A stretch of DNA of 21,641 nt from JAEZAA01 sp964514485 (GTDB lineage: Bacteria; Pseudomonadota; Gammaproteobacteria; Pseudomonadales; Oleiphilaceae), in contig CAZEWG010000038.1 in NCBI GenBank assembly GCA_964514485.1, forward strand, positions 1-21,641. The letters are read 5' to 3'. The notes under the pieces are model-generated. The model searched no databases. It had not been told where the DNA came from and saw only the letters and a list, made by a program, of their open reading frames with translations. How positions within the stretch are numbered: the first letter of the stretch is position 1; each line of letters begins with the position of its first letter. The translations under genes were made by a program, and so were the position numbers. Below, in pieces: positions 1 through 7,741 of the stretch.

Positions 1-24
1 TGGGAAGGTCCAATCGACACACTA

Positions 25-56
25 CAGCAGCCTTCCAGACGAATGGGAGGCTGCTG
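25..56 (-). terminator. Hairpin after cysA, probable operon terminator
   Basis: Positions 25-36 pair with 45-56 (12 pairs including one G-T) around an 8-base loop. The structure begins 29 bases past the cysA stop. On the minus strand no T run follows, so it is not a textbook intrinsic terminator. It could equally be a stabilising 3' end of the cys transcript. Confidence 0.4.
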
Positions 57-84
57 CAGGTAACAAAGGAGAGATATCAGATCG

Positions 85-1179
85 TCAAGCCGCCGGCAGC
101 TCGATCACACCCGCCGGCTTGCCGCCCTGCAGCACATGCAGCCGTTGCGGCAGCAGATACAGCTGGTCATGACGTTGCGCTTGGAGCTGTTCAAACTGGG
201 CAGGGCTGATTTCTGCTTCCAGGTAGTCTTCTGCCCACTCCGCACTTAACTCCAGCCGCACCAAGCCGCCAAAGGTATTGCACTGCTCCACCCGAACCGG
301 CATATGGACGCCGGCAACAGGCTTGGTGCTCAACCGCAACTCGTGGGGACGCAGGTACAGGGTCAGGGCCTCTTCGCCGCCCTGCTCCGTTACAGGTAGC
401 TCACAGTAGGCATCACCCCGGCTCCAGCGGTTATTGCTCACCTGCCCTTGCAGGCGATTGACGTGACCGAGGAAGTCATAGACAAACCCCGTCGCCGGGC
501 GCTCATAGACGGTGCGCGGGCTGCCGACTTGTTCGATCCGGCCCTGGCTCATCACCACCACCTGGTCGGACACTTCCATGGCCTCGTCCTGGTCATGGGT
601 GACGAACACGCTGGTGACTTTCACTTCATCCTGCAGACGACGCAGCCAGCGGCGCAGATCCTTACGCACCTTGGCGTCCAGGGCACCAAACGGCTCATCC
701 AGCAGTAGTACATCCGGCTTCACCGCCAGGGCGCGAGCCAGGGCGATCCGCTGGCGCTGGCCACCGGACAGCTGGGCGGGGTAGCGATGGGCCAAGTGCT
801 CCAGTTGCACCATGCTCAACAGGCTCATCACCCGCTCGCGGATCGCGTCCTTACCCGGACGCTCCTTACGGGGCATGACGCTCAAGCCAAATGCCACGTT
901 GTCGAATACGGTCATATGCCGAAACAAGGCATAGTGCTGGAACACGAACCCCACCCGGCGGTTACGTGCCGGCACCTGGGTCATGTCCTGGCCGTTAAAC
1001 AGGATGGTGCCGCGATCAGCCTGTTCCAGGCCGGCAATAATCCGTAGCAAGGTGGTTTTTCCAGAGCCTGATGGCCCCAGCAACCCGACCAGTTGACCAC
1101 TGGGCACTTCCAGACTGACTCGGTCGAGAGCCTTGAAGTGGCCGAAGGATTTTTCGATGGCGTCTACTTGTATACTCAT
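85..1179 (-). CDS. cysA: Sulfate/thiosulfate ABC transporter ATP-binding subunit CysA
   Basis: Cytoplasmic ATPase that powers sulfate/thiosulfate import through CysT-CysW. The 364-residue product has a Walker A (GPSGSGKTT), a Q-loop (FVFQHYALF), the ABC signature LSGGQRQR, a Walker B (VLLLDEPFGALD) and an H-loop (VFVTHDQDEA). A C-terminal regulatory region of about 120 residues follows, as usual in CysA. The open frame extends upstream to 1230, but I chose the ATG at 1179. There the protein begins MSIQVDAIEKSFG, the normal family N-terminus, and the ATG overlaps the cysW stop as ATGA, which is typical translational coupling. It is the last gene of sbp-cysT-cysW-cysA. The motifs and the operon order make the assignment firm; sulfate as substrate rests on that context. 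Confidence 0.97.
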   Translation of the reverse strand: MSIQVDAIEKSFGHFKALDRVSLEVPSGQLVGLLGPSGSGKTTLLRIIAGLEQADRGTILFNGQDMTQVPARNRRVGFVFQHYALFRHMTVFDNVAFGLSVMPRKERPGKDAIRERVMSLLSMVQLEHLAHRYPAQLSGGQRQRIALARALAVKPDVLLLDEPFGALDAKVRKDLRRWLRRLQDEVKVTSVFVTHDQDEAMEVSDQVVVMSQGRIEQVGSPRTVYERPATGFVYDFLGHVNRLQGQVSNNRWSRGDAYCELPVTEQGGEEALTLYLRPHELRLSTKPVAGVHMPVRVEQCNTFGGLVRLELSAEWAEDYLEAEISPAQFEQLQAQRHDQLYLLPQRLHVLQGGKPAGVIELPAA

Positions 1180-2045
1180 TTGCTCTCTTCCTCCTCGACG
1201 ACATCGGCCAGCAGGCGGTTTTGCCGCCATTCCAGCACCGTCTTGAGAATCAGCGTCAGCAGCGCAATAGAGGCCAGCAGCGCTGACGCGGTAAAGGCTC
1301 CTGTGGTGTTGTAATCCTGGTGCAGAAGCTCCACGTGCAGGGGCAAGGTGTTGGTTTCGCCCCGAATGGAGCCGGATACCACGGCCACCGAGCCGAACTC
1401 ACCCACCGCCCGGGCATTGGTCAGCACCACCCCATACAGCAAGGCCCATTTCACGTTGGGCAAGGTCACCCGGCGAAAGGTCTGCCAGCCGGAAGCCCCC
1501 ATCAAGGTGGCGGCCTCTTCTTCATCGGTTCCCTGGGCCTGCATCAGGGGAATCAGCTCCCGTGCCACATACGGGCTGGTCACGAACACGGTCACCATGA
1601 CAATGCCAGGCCAGGCAAACATCACTTGCAGGTCGTGCTCCATCAGCCAAGCCCCGATCGGGCTTTGGCTGCCGTAGACCAGCAAATAGGCCAAACCCGC
1701 CACCACCGGCGACATGGCAAAGGGAATATCAATCAAGGTGAGCAGGATTTTTCGGCCCGGAAAATTGAACTTGGTCACCAGCCAGGCCAGGAAGGTGCCA
1801 AACGCCAGGTTCAGGGGCACCGTAATGACCGCCACCAGCAGAGTCAGGCGAATGGCGGCCAGCATGTCGGGTTCCAGCAGGTTGGAGACGAACAGGTCCC
1901 AGCCTTTGTGGAACGTCTCGTAGAAAATTAAAACCAGGGGCAGCACCAGAAACACAAAGGTAAAGGCCAGCCCCAGGCTGATCAGGAGCAGACGCTGCCA
2001 TCCGCCGGCTTGGCGAGAACGTTCGGAATGTGTAGGCATACGCAT
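1176..2045 (-). CDS. cysW: Sulfate ABC transporter permease CysW
   Basis: Inner-membrane permease half that pairs with CysT to form the sulfate channel. The 289-residue product has about six hydrophobic segments. It carries the cytoplasmic EAA loop that docks on CysA (EEEAATLMGASGWQTFRRV), followed by LPNVKWALLYG and the RAVGEFGSVAVVSG stretch that is characteristic of CysW. The start at 2045 (MRMPTHSE) sits 10 bases after a GGGAG ribosome site; a second in-frame ATG at 2039 is less well spaced. Only two bases separate it from the cysT stop, and its own stop overlaps the cysA start. Length and motifs match the family. Confidence 0.96.
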   Translation of the reverse strand: MRMPTHSERSRQAGGWQRLLLISLGLAFTFVFLVLPLVLIFYETFHKGWDLFVSNLLEPDMLAAIRLTLLVAVITVPLNLAFGTFLAWLVTKFNFPGRKILLTLIDIPFAMSPVVAGLAYLLVYGSQSPIGAWLMEHDLQVMFAWPGIVMVTVFVTSPYVARELIPLMQAQGTDEEEAATLMGASGWQTFRRVTLPNVKWALLYGVVLTNARAVGEFGSVAVVSGSIRGETNTLPLHVELLHQDYNTTGAFTASALLASIALLTLILKTVLEWRQNRLLADVVEEEESK

Positions 2046-2047
2046 GG

Positions 2048-2878
2048 TTAGGCTACTCCCAGTCGTTTGAGGAAGCGCGCCTGAAAGATCTGAATGGCAA
2101 ACAGCAGGAGCAGCGACACACTCAGAATCACCGTAGCAATAGCCGCGGCGGCCAGCTGATCAAACTCCTGAATGCGGGTAAAGATCATCAATGAAGCCAC
2201 TTCCGTCTCAAACGGCATGTTGCCGGCAATAAAGATCACCGCCCCGAACTCACCCAGGCTACGGGTGAAAGACAAGGCCACTCCGGTCGACAGGGGCAGC
2301 ATGATATGGGGAAACACCACACGCAGGAAGGACTGGATGGGCGAAGCGCCCAGGGTCTCCGCCGCCTCTTCATATTCAGGCCCCAGATCTTCCAGTACCG
2401 GTTGCACCGTACGGACCACAAAGGGAATGCTGGTAAACATCATGGCCAGGATGATGCCCACCTGGGTGTAGGAGATCTTCACGCCAAAGGGCTCGAAGAA
2501 ACTACCAATCCAGCCATTGGTGGCGAACATGGCCGACAAGGTAAGGCCGGCAACAGCTGTGGGCAGGGCAAACGGTAGATCTACCAGAGCATCAACCAGG
2601 CTGCGGCCAGGAAACCGGTAACGCACCAGAATCCAGGCCAGCAGTAACCCAAAAATGCCATTGAGCAGGGCAGCGACCGCCGCGGTTAATAAGGTCACCT
2701 TATAGGCTGCGACAACCCGGGGATCGGTTATTGCAAACCAAAACTCCGACCAACTCATTTGAGCGGTCTGCAGGAGCAAGGTGCAAAGCGGTAACAACAT
2801 TACCAGACTAATAAACAAAACGCTTAGCCCAAGGCTAAGCGTAAATCCGGGAAGAACCCGCTTGGTTCGACGAATCAC
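2048..2878 (-). CDS. cysT: Sulfate ABC transporter permease CysT (CysU)
   Basis: First permease subunit of the sulfate importer, in the inner membrane. The 276-residue product has about six membrane segments, an EAA loop (EEAAETLGASPIQSFLRVVFP) and the SLGEFGAVIFIAGN stretch typical of CysT/CysU. The start is GTG at 2878, with GGAAG about 6 bases upstream, giving MIRRTKRVLPGF as N-terminus. It lies 15 bases after the sbp stop and two bases before cysW, so it belongs to a single operon. Family membership is certain; sulfate/thiosulfate specificity follows from the sbp and cysA neighbours. Confidence 0.96.
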   Translation of the reverse strand: MIRRTKRVLPGFTLSLGLSVLFISLVMLLPLCTLLLQTAQMSWSEFWFAITDPRVVAAYKVTLLTAAVAALLNGIFGLLLAWILVRYRFPGRSLVDALVDLPFALPTAVAGLTLSAMFATNGWIGSFFEPFGVKISYTQVGIILAMMFTSIPFVVRTVQPVLEDLGPEYEEAAETLGASPIQSFLRVVFPHIMLPLSTGVALSFTRSLGEFGAVIFIAGNMPFETEVASLMIFTRIQEFDQLAAAAIATVILSVSLLLLFAIQIFQARFLKRLGVA

Positions 2879-2893
2879 TTTTACTTCCGGTCG

Positions 2894-3907
2894 TTACTTG
2901 CGGGCGTTTCTCAGCAGTTGATCCAAAACGCCGCCATTGTTGAAGTGCTGGTTCATGGCTTCGTCCCAGCTGCCGAACACGGATTCTACCGAAATCAGGT
3001 CCACTTCAGGAAATTGATTTGCAAATTCTTCTTTCACCTTGGGGTCATGAACCCGGTAAAAGTTCTCCGCCAGAATCCGCTGAGCCTTGGGTTGATAGAG
3101 GAAGTCCAGGTAAGCGTTGGCCACTTCCGTGGTCCCACGAGACTCGGCGACCTTTTCCACCACGGCAACCGGGAACTCTGCCAGAATACTGGCCTTGGGT
3201 ACTACCACCTCATATTTGTCCTCACCATACTCCTTGCGAATCAGGTTCACTTCGGATTCGAAGGTAATAAGCACATCGCCCAAGCCGCGCTCGACAAAGG
3301 AAACAGTTGCCGCACGTCCGCCGGTGTCAAATACCACCACGTTGCTCAGCAGCTTGCCCACCAGATCTTTGATCTTCGCTTCATCGCCGTTAAATGCCTT
3401 GTTGGCGTAGAGCCAGGCTGCCAGATAGGTGTAGCGGCCGTTACCGGAAGTTTTCGGGTTGGGGAACACCAGTTTCACGTCGGGTCGGGCCAGATCATCC
3501 CAGTTCTGGATGTTTTTGGGATTCCCCTTACGAACCAGATAGGCCATGGTGGAGTAATAAGGAGAGCTATTGTTGGGGAACTTCTGCTGCCAGTCCGCAG
3601 GGATCAGCTTGCCCCGATCATGCAGGATCTGCACATCAGTCACCTGGTTGAAAGTCACCACATCGGCCTTCAGTCCCTGCATGATGGACTGGGCCTGACG
3701 GGAGGAACCAGCGTGCGACTGTTTGACCTCTACCTCTTCCCCTTTTTGCTCTTTCCATTGCTCTTGAAACACCGGGTTGATCTGCTGGAACAGCTCACGA
3801 GCGATGTCGTAGGAGGCGTTCAGAATGCTGGTTTGCGCTTGCGCCACGCCCGCAAACAGGGAAGTGCTGGCGATGACCGCCGCCAAGGTTAAAGCTCGCA
3901 ACTTCAT
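2894..3907 (-). CDS. sbp: Periplasmic sulfate-binding protein
   Basis: Periplasmic ligand-binding component that delivers sulfate (or thiosulfate) to CysTW. The 337-residue product starts with a clear signal peptide (MKLRALTLAAVIASTSLFAG, cleavage after AQA near residue 24). It has the family hallmarks LNASYDIARE, ADVVTFNQVTD, NPKTSGNGRYTYLAA and GDVLITFESE. The length is normal for Sbp/CysP. The ATG at 3907 has AGGGAA at a good distance. It is the first gene of the operon, and the LysR-type box and TATAAT lie directly upstream. Sbp and CysP (thiosulfate) are close paralogues, and sequence reading alone does not fully separate them. Confidence 0.95.
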   Translation of the reverse strand: MKLRALTLAAVIASTSLFAGVAQAQTSILNASYDIARELFQQINPVFQEQWKEQKGEEVEVKQSHAGSSRQAQSIMQGLKADVVTFNQVTDVQILHDRGKLIPADWQQKFPNNSSPYYSTMAYLVRKGNPKNIQNWDDLARPDVKLVFPNPKTSGNGRYTYLAAWLYANKAFNGDEAKIKDLVGKLLSNVVVFDTGGRAATVSFVERGLGDVLITFESEVNLIRKEYGEDKYEVVVPKASILAEFPVAVVEKVAESRGTTEVANAYLDFLYQPKAQRILAENFYRVHDPKVKEEFANQFPEVDLISVESVFGSWDEAMNQHFNNGGVLDQLLRNARK

Positions 3908-3995
3908 AATCTGGTTCCCTATACTAAGTTAAGAGTTATATGACCTGCGGATGGACTGGTCAGTGAAGGACACTGTCTGCAGGATATTTTTGATG

Positions 3996-4073
3996 GGTTG
4001 AGCGGCATTATAGGAAAGCCAAAATCAATTAAAAAGAAATAAAAAGTAATTTGCTTATTCCAAAATAGAATAA
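3996..4073 (-). promoter_or_regulatory. sbp promoter with LysR-type (CysB candidate) box
   Basis: Read on the minus strand there is a perfect TATAAT (plus 4007-4012) with a poor -35 (TTTTTA, 17-base spacing), as expected for an activator-dependent promoter. The palindrome TTATTCcaaaataGAATAA at 4055-4073 contains ATTC-N7-GAAT, a T-N11-A LysR-type box. Its centre (4064) falls about 64 bases upstream of the predicted start near 4000, where LysR-family activators usually bind. CysB is the expected regulator by function; this is an inference. The segment 4021-4080 is strikingly AT-rich. Confidence 0.6.
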
Positions 4074-4200
4074 TAGATTTCTTTTCCCTACCCCCTGCTC
4101 AATCAGCAAGTCTTTCCCCGTTGAGCCACAGAATCCTTTTCAGCATCTGCCTTGTGTGAAATAGCGACATATTGTTACTTATGAGCTGTCCACAGCGTCC

Positions 4201-4213
4201 CGGGTGGCACCCG
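4201..4213. promoter_or_regulatory. Perfect 13-bp inverted repeat before the porin gene
   Basis: CGGGTGgCACCCG (6-base arms, 1-base centre) lies 71 bases upstream of the porin ATG. It could be an operator or part of a leader hairpin. The rest of 4081-4283 shows no convincing sigma-70 promoter for the porin; an AAAGGAA ribosome site precedes the ATG. Confidence 0.25.
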
Positions 4214-4283
4214 TAGAGTTCCAATTTTTTGCGCGGCCAAGGTCTTTTGCTGGCCGGTTACGACTTCATCAAAGGAATGATCC

Positions 4284-5558
4284 ATGATTCGACCCACTTT
4301 CCACTCCCCTGTTTCAACGATCCTGGCCCTCCTGATGACCGCCTTGGCTCAGGCCGGCACTCTTACGACCGATGGCCCGGACTTGGTGATTAAAACCAAA
4401 GGCGGTCTGGAAGTTCACAGTGCAGACCAAGACTTCGGCTTCAAAATCGACGGGCGACTGCAAGGCGACTATGCCAGTTTTGACGGTGTCTACACCGTCA
4501 ACGGTCGCAGCGCCGATGAGTTCTACTTTCGCCGGGCCTTTCTCACCCTCTCCGGCTATGCCTATACGGACTGGAGTTATATTTTCAGCCTCGACTTTGG
4601 CGACAGCGGCACCAGCAACTGGTTTGAAGCGTCGGTTAGCTACTCAGGCTTTGACGGCATCACCTTGAAGGCCGGCCGCTTCGACTTGCTACCAGGCCTG
4701 GAGCGGGCGACCAGCTCCAACTGGATTACCGCCATTGAACGCTCAGCCATTTATGATCTGGCCAGTTGGGCCCAGGAAAAAAGCGGTTATGGTATCCAGG
4801 CCAGCGGCACCTATGGCGATCTGGTCTACGCCAACGTGGGCTTGTTCCGCCAAGACGCCAATGAAGATGAAGACACCGGCCGCGGCAAGAACACCTTTTT
4901 AATTCGCAGCGTGGTAGCCCCCATACAGAGCAATGGCCAGGTGCTGCACCTTGGCGGCAGCTTCGCCCTGCGCAGTATCGAAAATACCGACGGCAATGAC
5001 ACGGGGGCCATCAACTCCCGCCTGGGAGTGCGGGGCGTGACGGAGGATGAAATCAATGGCGCTCGAGCAGCCCTAGCCGCAGGTGTGGAGGATGGTTTCG
5101 ACCATGATCAGGTTTGGCTGTTGGAAGCCGCTTATCAACTGGGCCCAGCATCCATTCAGGGAGAATACCTGCGGCGGGATCTGGATGGCCAGAACGGTCA
5201 GGCCGACCGGAAAGCCGCCGGCTACTATCTGCAAGCAGCCTATACGTTAACCGGCGAGGCGCGGGGCTATCGCCTCAGCGGTGCACGCTTTGACCGGATT
5301 CGGCCTGCGAACCCGGGGCCGGGAGCCTGGGAAGTGTTTTATCGCTACGAGTCGCTGACCGTGGAAGAGCGCAATCTGGCTGACCGGGAAGCCAATATCC
5401 ATACCCTTGGGGTCAACTGGTATGCCAATGAGGCGGTCAAAGTTGCTTTCAACTACCTGATGACAGATACCCGGAATGTGGTTACCCCGGCAGAAAGGGA
5501 GGCCGGCCGTACAGGGGACGGGCAAGCCTTTTCCGCCCGCTTGCAGTACGTGTTCTAA
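4284..5558 (+). CDS. Phosphate-selective-porin-like outer-membrane channel (OprP/OprO family)
   Basis: Predicted trimeric beta-barrel porin for anions. The 424-residue product has a signal peptide (ending ALAQA, about residue 24). The typical porin O/P opening follows (GLEVHSADQDFGFKIDGRLQ, FYFRRAFLTLSGYAYTDWSY, LKAGRFDLLPGLERATSS). Strands alternate throughout, and the C-terminus ends in an aromatic residue (SARLQYVF), as in barrels inserted by BamA. The length is normal for the family. The ATG follows AAAGGAATGATCC. It is transcribed divergently from the sulfate operon, so a sulfate or general oxyanion role is as likely as phosphate. No pho genes are nearby. The family call is secure; the substrate is inferred only from position. 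Confidence 0.85.
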   Translation: MIRPTFHSPVSTILALLMTALAQAGTLTTDGPDLVIKTKGGLEVHSADQDFGFKIDGRLQGDYASFDGVYTVNGRSADEFYFRRAFLTLSGYAYTDWSYIFSLDFGDSGTSNWFEASVSYSGFDGITLKAGRFDLLPGLERATSSNWITAIERSAIYDLASWAQEKSGYGIQASGTYGDLVYANVGLFRQDANEDEDTGRGKNTFLIRSVVAPIQSNGQVLHLGGSFALRSIENTDGNDTGAINSRLGVRGVTEDEINGARAALAAGVEDGFDHDQVWLLEAAYQLGPASIQGEYLRRDLDGQNGQADRKAAGYYLQAAYTLTGEARGYRLSGARFDRIRPANPGPGAWEVFYRYESLTVEERNLADREANIHTLGVNWYANEAVKVAFNYLMTDTRNVVTPAEREAGRTGDGQAFSARLQYVF

Positions 5559-5586
5559 CCGTCATGCCTTGATGACCGGAAGTCGG

Positions 5587-5657
5587 GCCGGCGTCCGCAA
5601 CGCCGGTGCTGTAAAGTCGCCTGCCAGAGCAGGCACCAAAGCTGCGGTTTAAGGCAC
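5587..5657 (+). ncRNA. Candidate structured leader RNA before the diguanylate cyclase
   Basis: There are two adjacent helices. The first is 5587-5594 with 5600-5607 (8 pairs, 5-base loop). The second is a long arm: 5606-5615 pairs with 5648-5657 (10 positions, one G-A mismatch, one T-G pair), enclosing a perfect 6-bp hairpin at 5619-5624/5629-5634 with loop CAGA. The asymmetric internal loop has 3 bases on one side and 13 on the other, and includes CAAAGC (5637-5642). No T run follows, so it is not a terminator. CAAAGC-N2-CGG and UAAGG recall the core of class I c-di-GMP riboswitches, but the GNRA loop and P3 are missing. It may instead be the 3' end of the porin mRNA. No promoter was identified with confidence between it and the next gene. 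Confidence 0.35.
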
Positions 5658-5827
5658 TAAATACCTATTTTGCAAACTTTTACGTTCTCTCACCCCCCAA
5701 AGCCCGCGGTTTGCCGAGCATTTTGGTACATTTGCTCAGACCTTGGCCGCGAACGCCCACTTCTTCTACTACACTGTTTGCTAACAACAAGAATAATTCC
5801 GTACTTTTTCATGGGAAGCATCACGAA

Positions 5828-7651
5828 GTGCTGAAAAGAATCGCCCTGAAATGGCTGGCACTCTTCGCCTTACTGCTACCAGCATTAGCCTTGGCTGACA
5901 CCATTTCCGTAGCCGAAAATACCGCACATCTCAATCTGAGCCCACAACTGGAATATCTGGAAGATCCTGAGGGTTCCCTAACCATCGAATCAATCAGGCA
6001 AGCGGGGCATGCCCATCATTGGACACTCTCCGAACAGGAGACACCAAGCTTTGGCTATACCGACTCCACCTATTGGTTTCGATTCAGTGCGACAGCAGAT
6101 GCCTCAACCCCTCTCGACTACCTGTTGGAAGTTGCTTATCCGGTTCTGGACTATCTGGATATTTTCATCTTTCAAGACGATCAACAGGTCCAGCATTACC
6201 GCCTGGGAGACCGCTACCCTTTCTCCCAGCGCCCGATCGATCATCCCAATTTCGTGATTCCTCTGGAGATCCCATCCGACGGCATCATTCAAGTCTATTT
6301 CAAGGTTCAATCCGGCTCTTCCCTGCAAGTGCCCGTGCACCTCTGGCATAGCCATGCCCTGCTGGAACACCGGGACAAGGTGGTGACGGGGCAAGCGCTT
6401 TTCTACGGCGCCATGCTGGTTATGGCCATCTACAACCTGCTGATCTTCATTGCGATTCGCGACATCAGCTACTTCTACTATGTGATGTACGTCCTCTCGA
6501 CGACCATGCTCCTCGCCGGCATCCAAGGGATCACCTTCAAGTATCTGTGGCCGAACACCCTCTGGCTGAATGATGCCAGCCTGGTGGTGGCACTCAGCGG
6601 CATGATTTTCTTCCCATCCCTGTTTTTCCGAAGCTTTCTGGATATCCCGCGAACTCGTCCCATTCTGGCGAAAATTCTGCTGGGCTTCGCCGCTCTCGCC
6701 ATCCTGACCGCCATCGGCGCCTTCCTGCTGCCCTACCGCCTGATGATGGTAACCACCATGGTCATTGTGATGCTGGCGATCCTGATGGGTTTCTGGTCGG
6801 GTATTGTACGGTGGCTGGACGGTTACCACGCGGCCAAATATTTCAACCTGGCCTGGTCCGCCATGCTCTTTGCCGGGCTAATCCTGGCGTTTAACAAACT
6901 TGGTGTCCTGCCCCGCACCTGGTTCACGGAGCACGTGGCCCAAATCGGCGCCACCCTGGAGATGATGCTACTGTCCTTTGCTCTGGCCCATCGTATTTCC
7001 CATGAGCGCAAAATGCGGGAACAAGCCCAGCGAGAGTCCGCTTATGCCCAGCAACAGCTGCTAGAACACCAGATTCAGGCCAACGCGGATCTTGACCGGA
7101 TCGTTCGCCAGCGCACGGAGGAGCTTGAAAAAGCCAATGCCAAACTCAAGCAGATCAGCGCCACTGACGGCCTGACCGGCTTGGTGAACCGGCGGGCTTT
7201 TGAAGAGCTGTTCGAGGCCGAGTACAAACGGGCCTATCGGGAAAAGTCTCCGCTCTCCCTCATCATGGTGGATCTGGATCACTTCAAGAAAATCAACGAC
7301 CAGTACGGCCACCCTTTTGGCGACCAGTGCCTGATCCAGGCCGCCGGTTTGATTCGCCGCAATCTCCGTCGCCCACCCGATGTGGCAGCTCGCTATGGCG
7401 GCGAGGAGTTTATCCTACTGCTGCCGAATACGGACCTGGAGGGCGCTCTCTGCGTTGCCCGTAACATTCTGGAATCCTTTAACCAGACCGAAGTAAAAAG
7501 CGACGGCATTCAGCTGAAAGTCACCGCAAGCTTTGGGGTTTCCTGCCAAGTTCCGAGTAACCAAACGAGTCGGGAGGGCCTGATCAAGGAAGCCGATCAA
7601 TATCTGTATCAGGCAAAGGAAAAAGGTCGTAATCGCATTGAGTGGGAGTAG
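5828..7651 (+). CDS. Membrane diguanylate cyclase (7TMR-DISM extracellular sensor, 7TM region, GGDEF)
   Basis: Makes c-di-GMP from two GTP in response to an external cue. The 607-residue product has a signal peptide (LKRIALKWLALFALLLPALA), then a periplasmic 7TMR-DISM sensor at about residues 25-175 (YWFRFSATADAS, LEVAYPVLDYLDIFI). About seven membrane helices follow (185-390), then a coiled coil (395-445) and a C-terminal GGDEF domain. The A-site is RYGGEEF (GGEEF at 524-528), and RPPD five residues before it is an intact inhibitory I-site, so the enzyme should be active and feedback-inhibited. I chose GTG at 5828, nine bases after GGGAAG, because it begins the signal peptide. The frame is open upstream to TTG 5711, but those residues look non-coding. 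The structured RNA candidate lies in its leader. Confidence 0.92.
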   Translation: MLKRIALKWLALFALLLPALALADTISVAENTAHLNLSPQLEYLEDPEGSLTIESIRQAGHAHHWTLSEQETPSFGYTDSTYWFRFSATADASTPLDYLLEVAYPVLDYLDIFIFQDDQQVQHYRLGDRYPFSQRPIDHPNFVIPLEIPSDGIIQVYFKVQSGSSLQVPVHLWHSHALLEHRDKVVTGQALFYGAMLVMAIYNLLIFIAIRDISYFYYVMYVLSTTMLLAGIQGITFKYLWPNTLWLNDASLVVALSGMIFFPSLFFRSFLDIPRTRPILAKILLGFAALAILTAIGAFLLPYRLMMVTTMVIVMLAILMGFWSGIVRWLDGYHAAKYFNLAWSAMLFAGLILAFNKLGVLPRTWFTEHVAQIGATLEMMLLSFALAHRISHERKMREQAQRESAYAQQQLLEHQIQANADLDRIVRQRTEELEKANAKLKQISATDGLTGLVNRRAFEELFEAEYKRAYREKSPLSLIMVDLDHFKKINDQYGHPFGDQCLIQAAGLIRRNLRRPPDVAARYGGEEFILLLPNTDLEGALCVARNILESFNQTEVKSDGIQLKVTASFGVSCQVPSNQTSREGLIKEADQYLYQAKEKGRNRIEWE

Positions 7652-7700
7652 TGGGGGATTTTCCTAGCGTCGATCTCTTGTTGAGAAAGCAGTGGGAGAA

Positions 7701-7732
7701 TCCAATGCCAGCCATTACAGGCTGGCATTGGA
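7701..7732. terminator. Long hairpin between convergent genes
   Basis: There is a perfect 13-bp stem (7701-7713 with 7720-7732) and an ATTACA loop, between the stop of the diguanylate cyclase and the stop of the converging PEP-CTERM gene. It is followed on the plus strand by a T-rich but interrupted stretch. It probably acts as a bidirectional terminator. Confidence 0.65.
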
Positions 7733-7741
7733 CAGGTCTTC

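Noticed and set aside
2918..3892. Long plus-strand ORF antisense to sbp
   Set aside because: It is a shadow of a well-identified gene in a GC-rich genome, with no start signal and no domain pattern.
5612..5653. Direct assignment of the leader RNA as a class I c-di-GMP riboswitch
   Set aside because: The inner loop is CAGA rather than GNRA, there is no P3 helix or tetraloop receptor, and the closing 3' strand differs. Only part of the core is similar, so I left it unassigned.
5711..5827. Upstream extension of the diguanylate cyclase to a TTG start
   Set aside because: The added 39 residues are not signal-peptide-like, have no ribosome site, and would place the true signal peptide internally.
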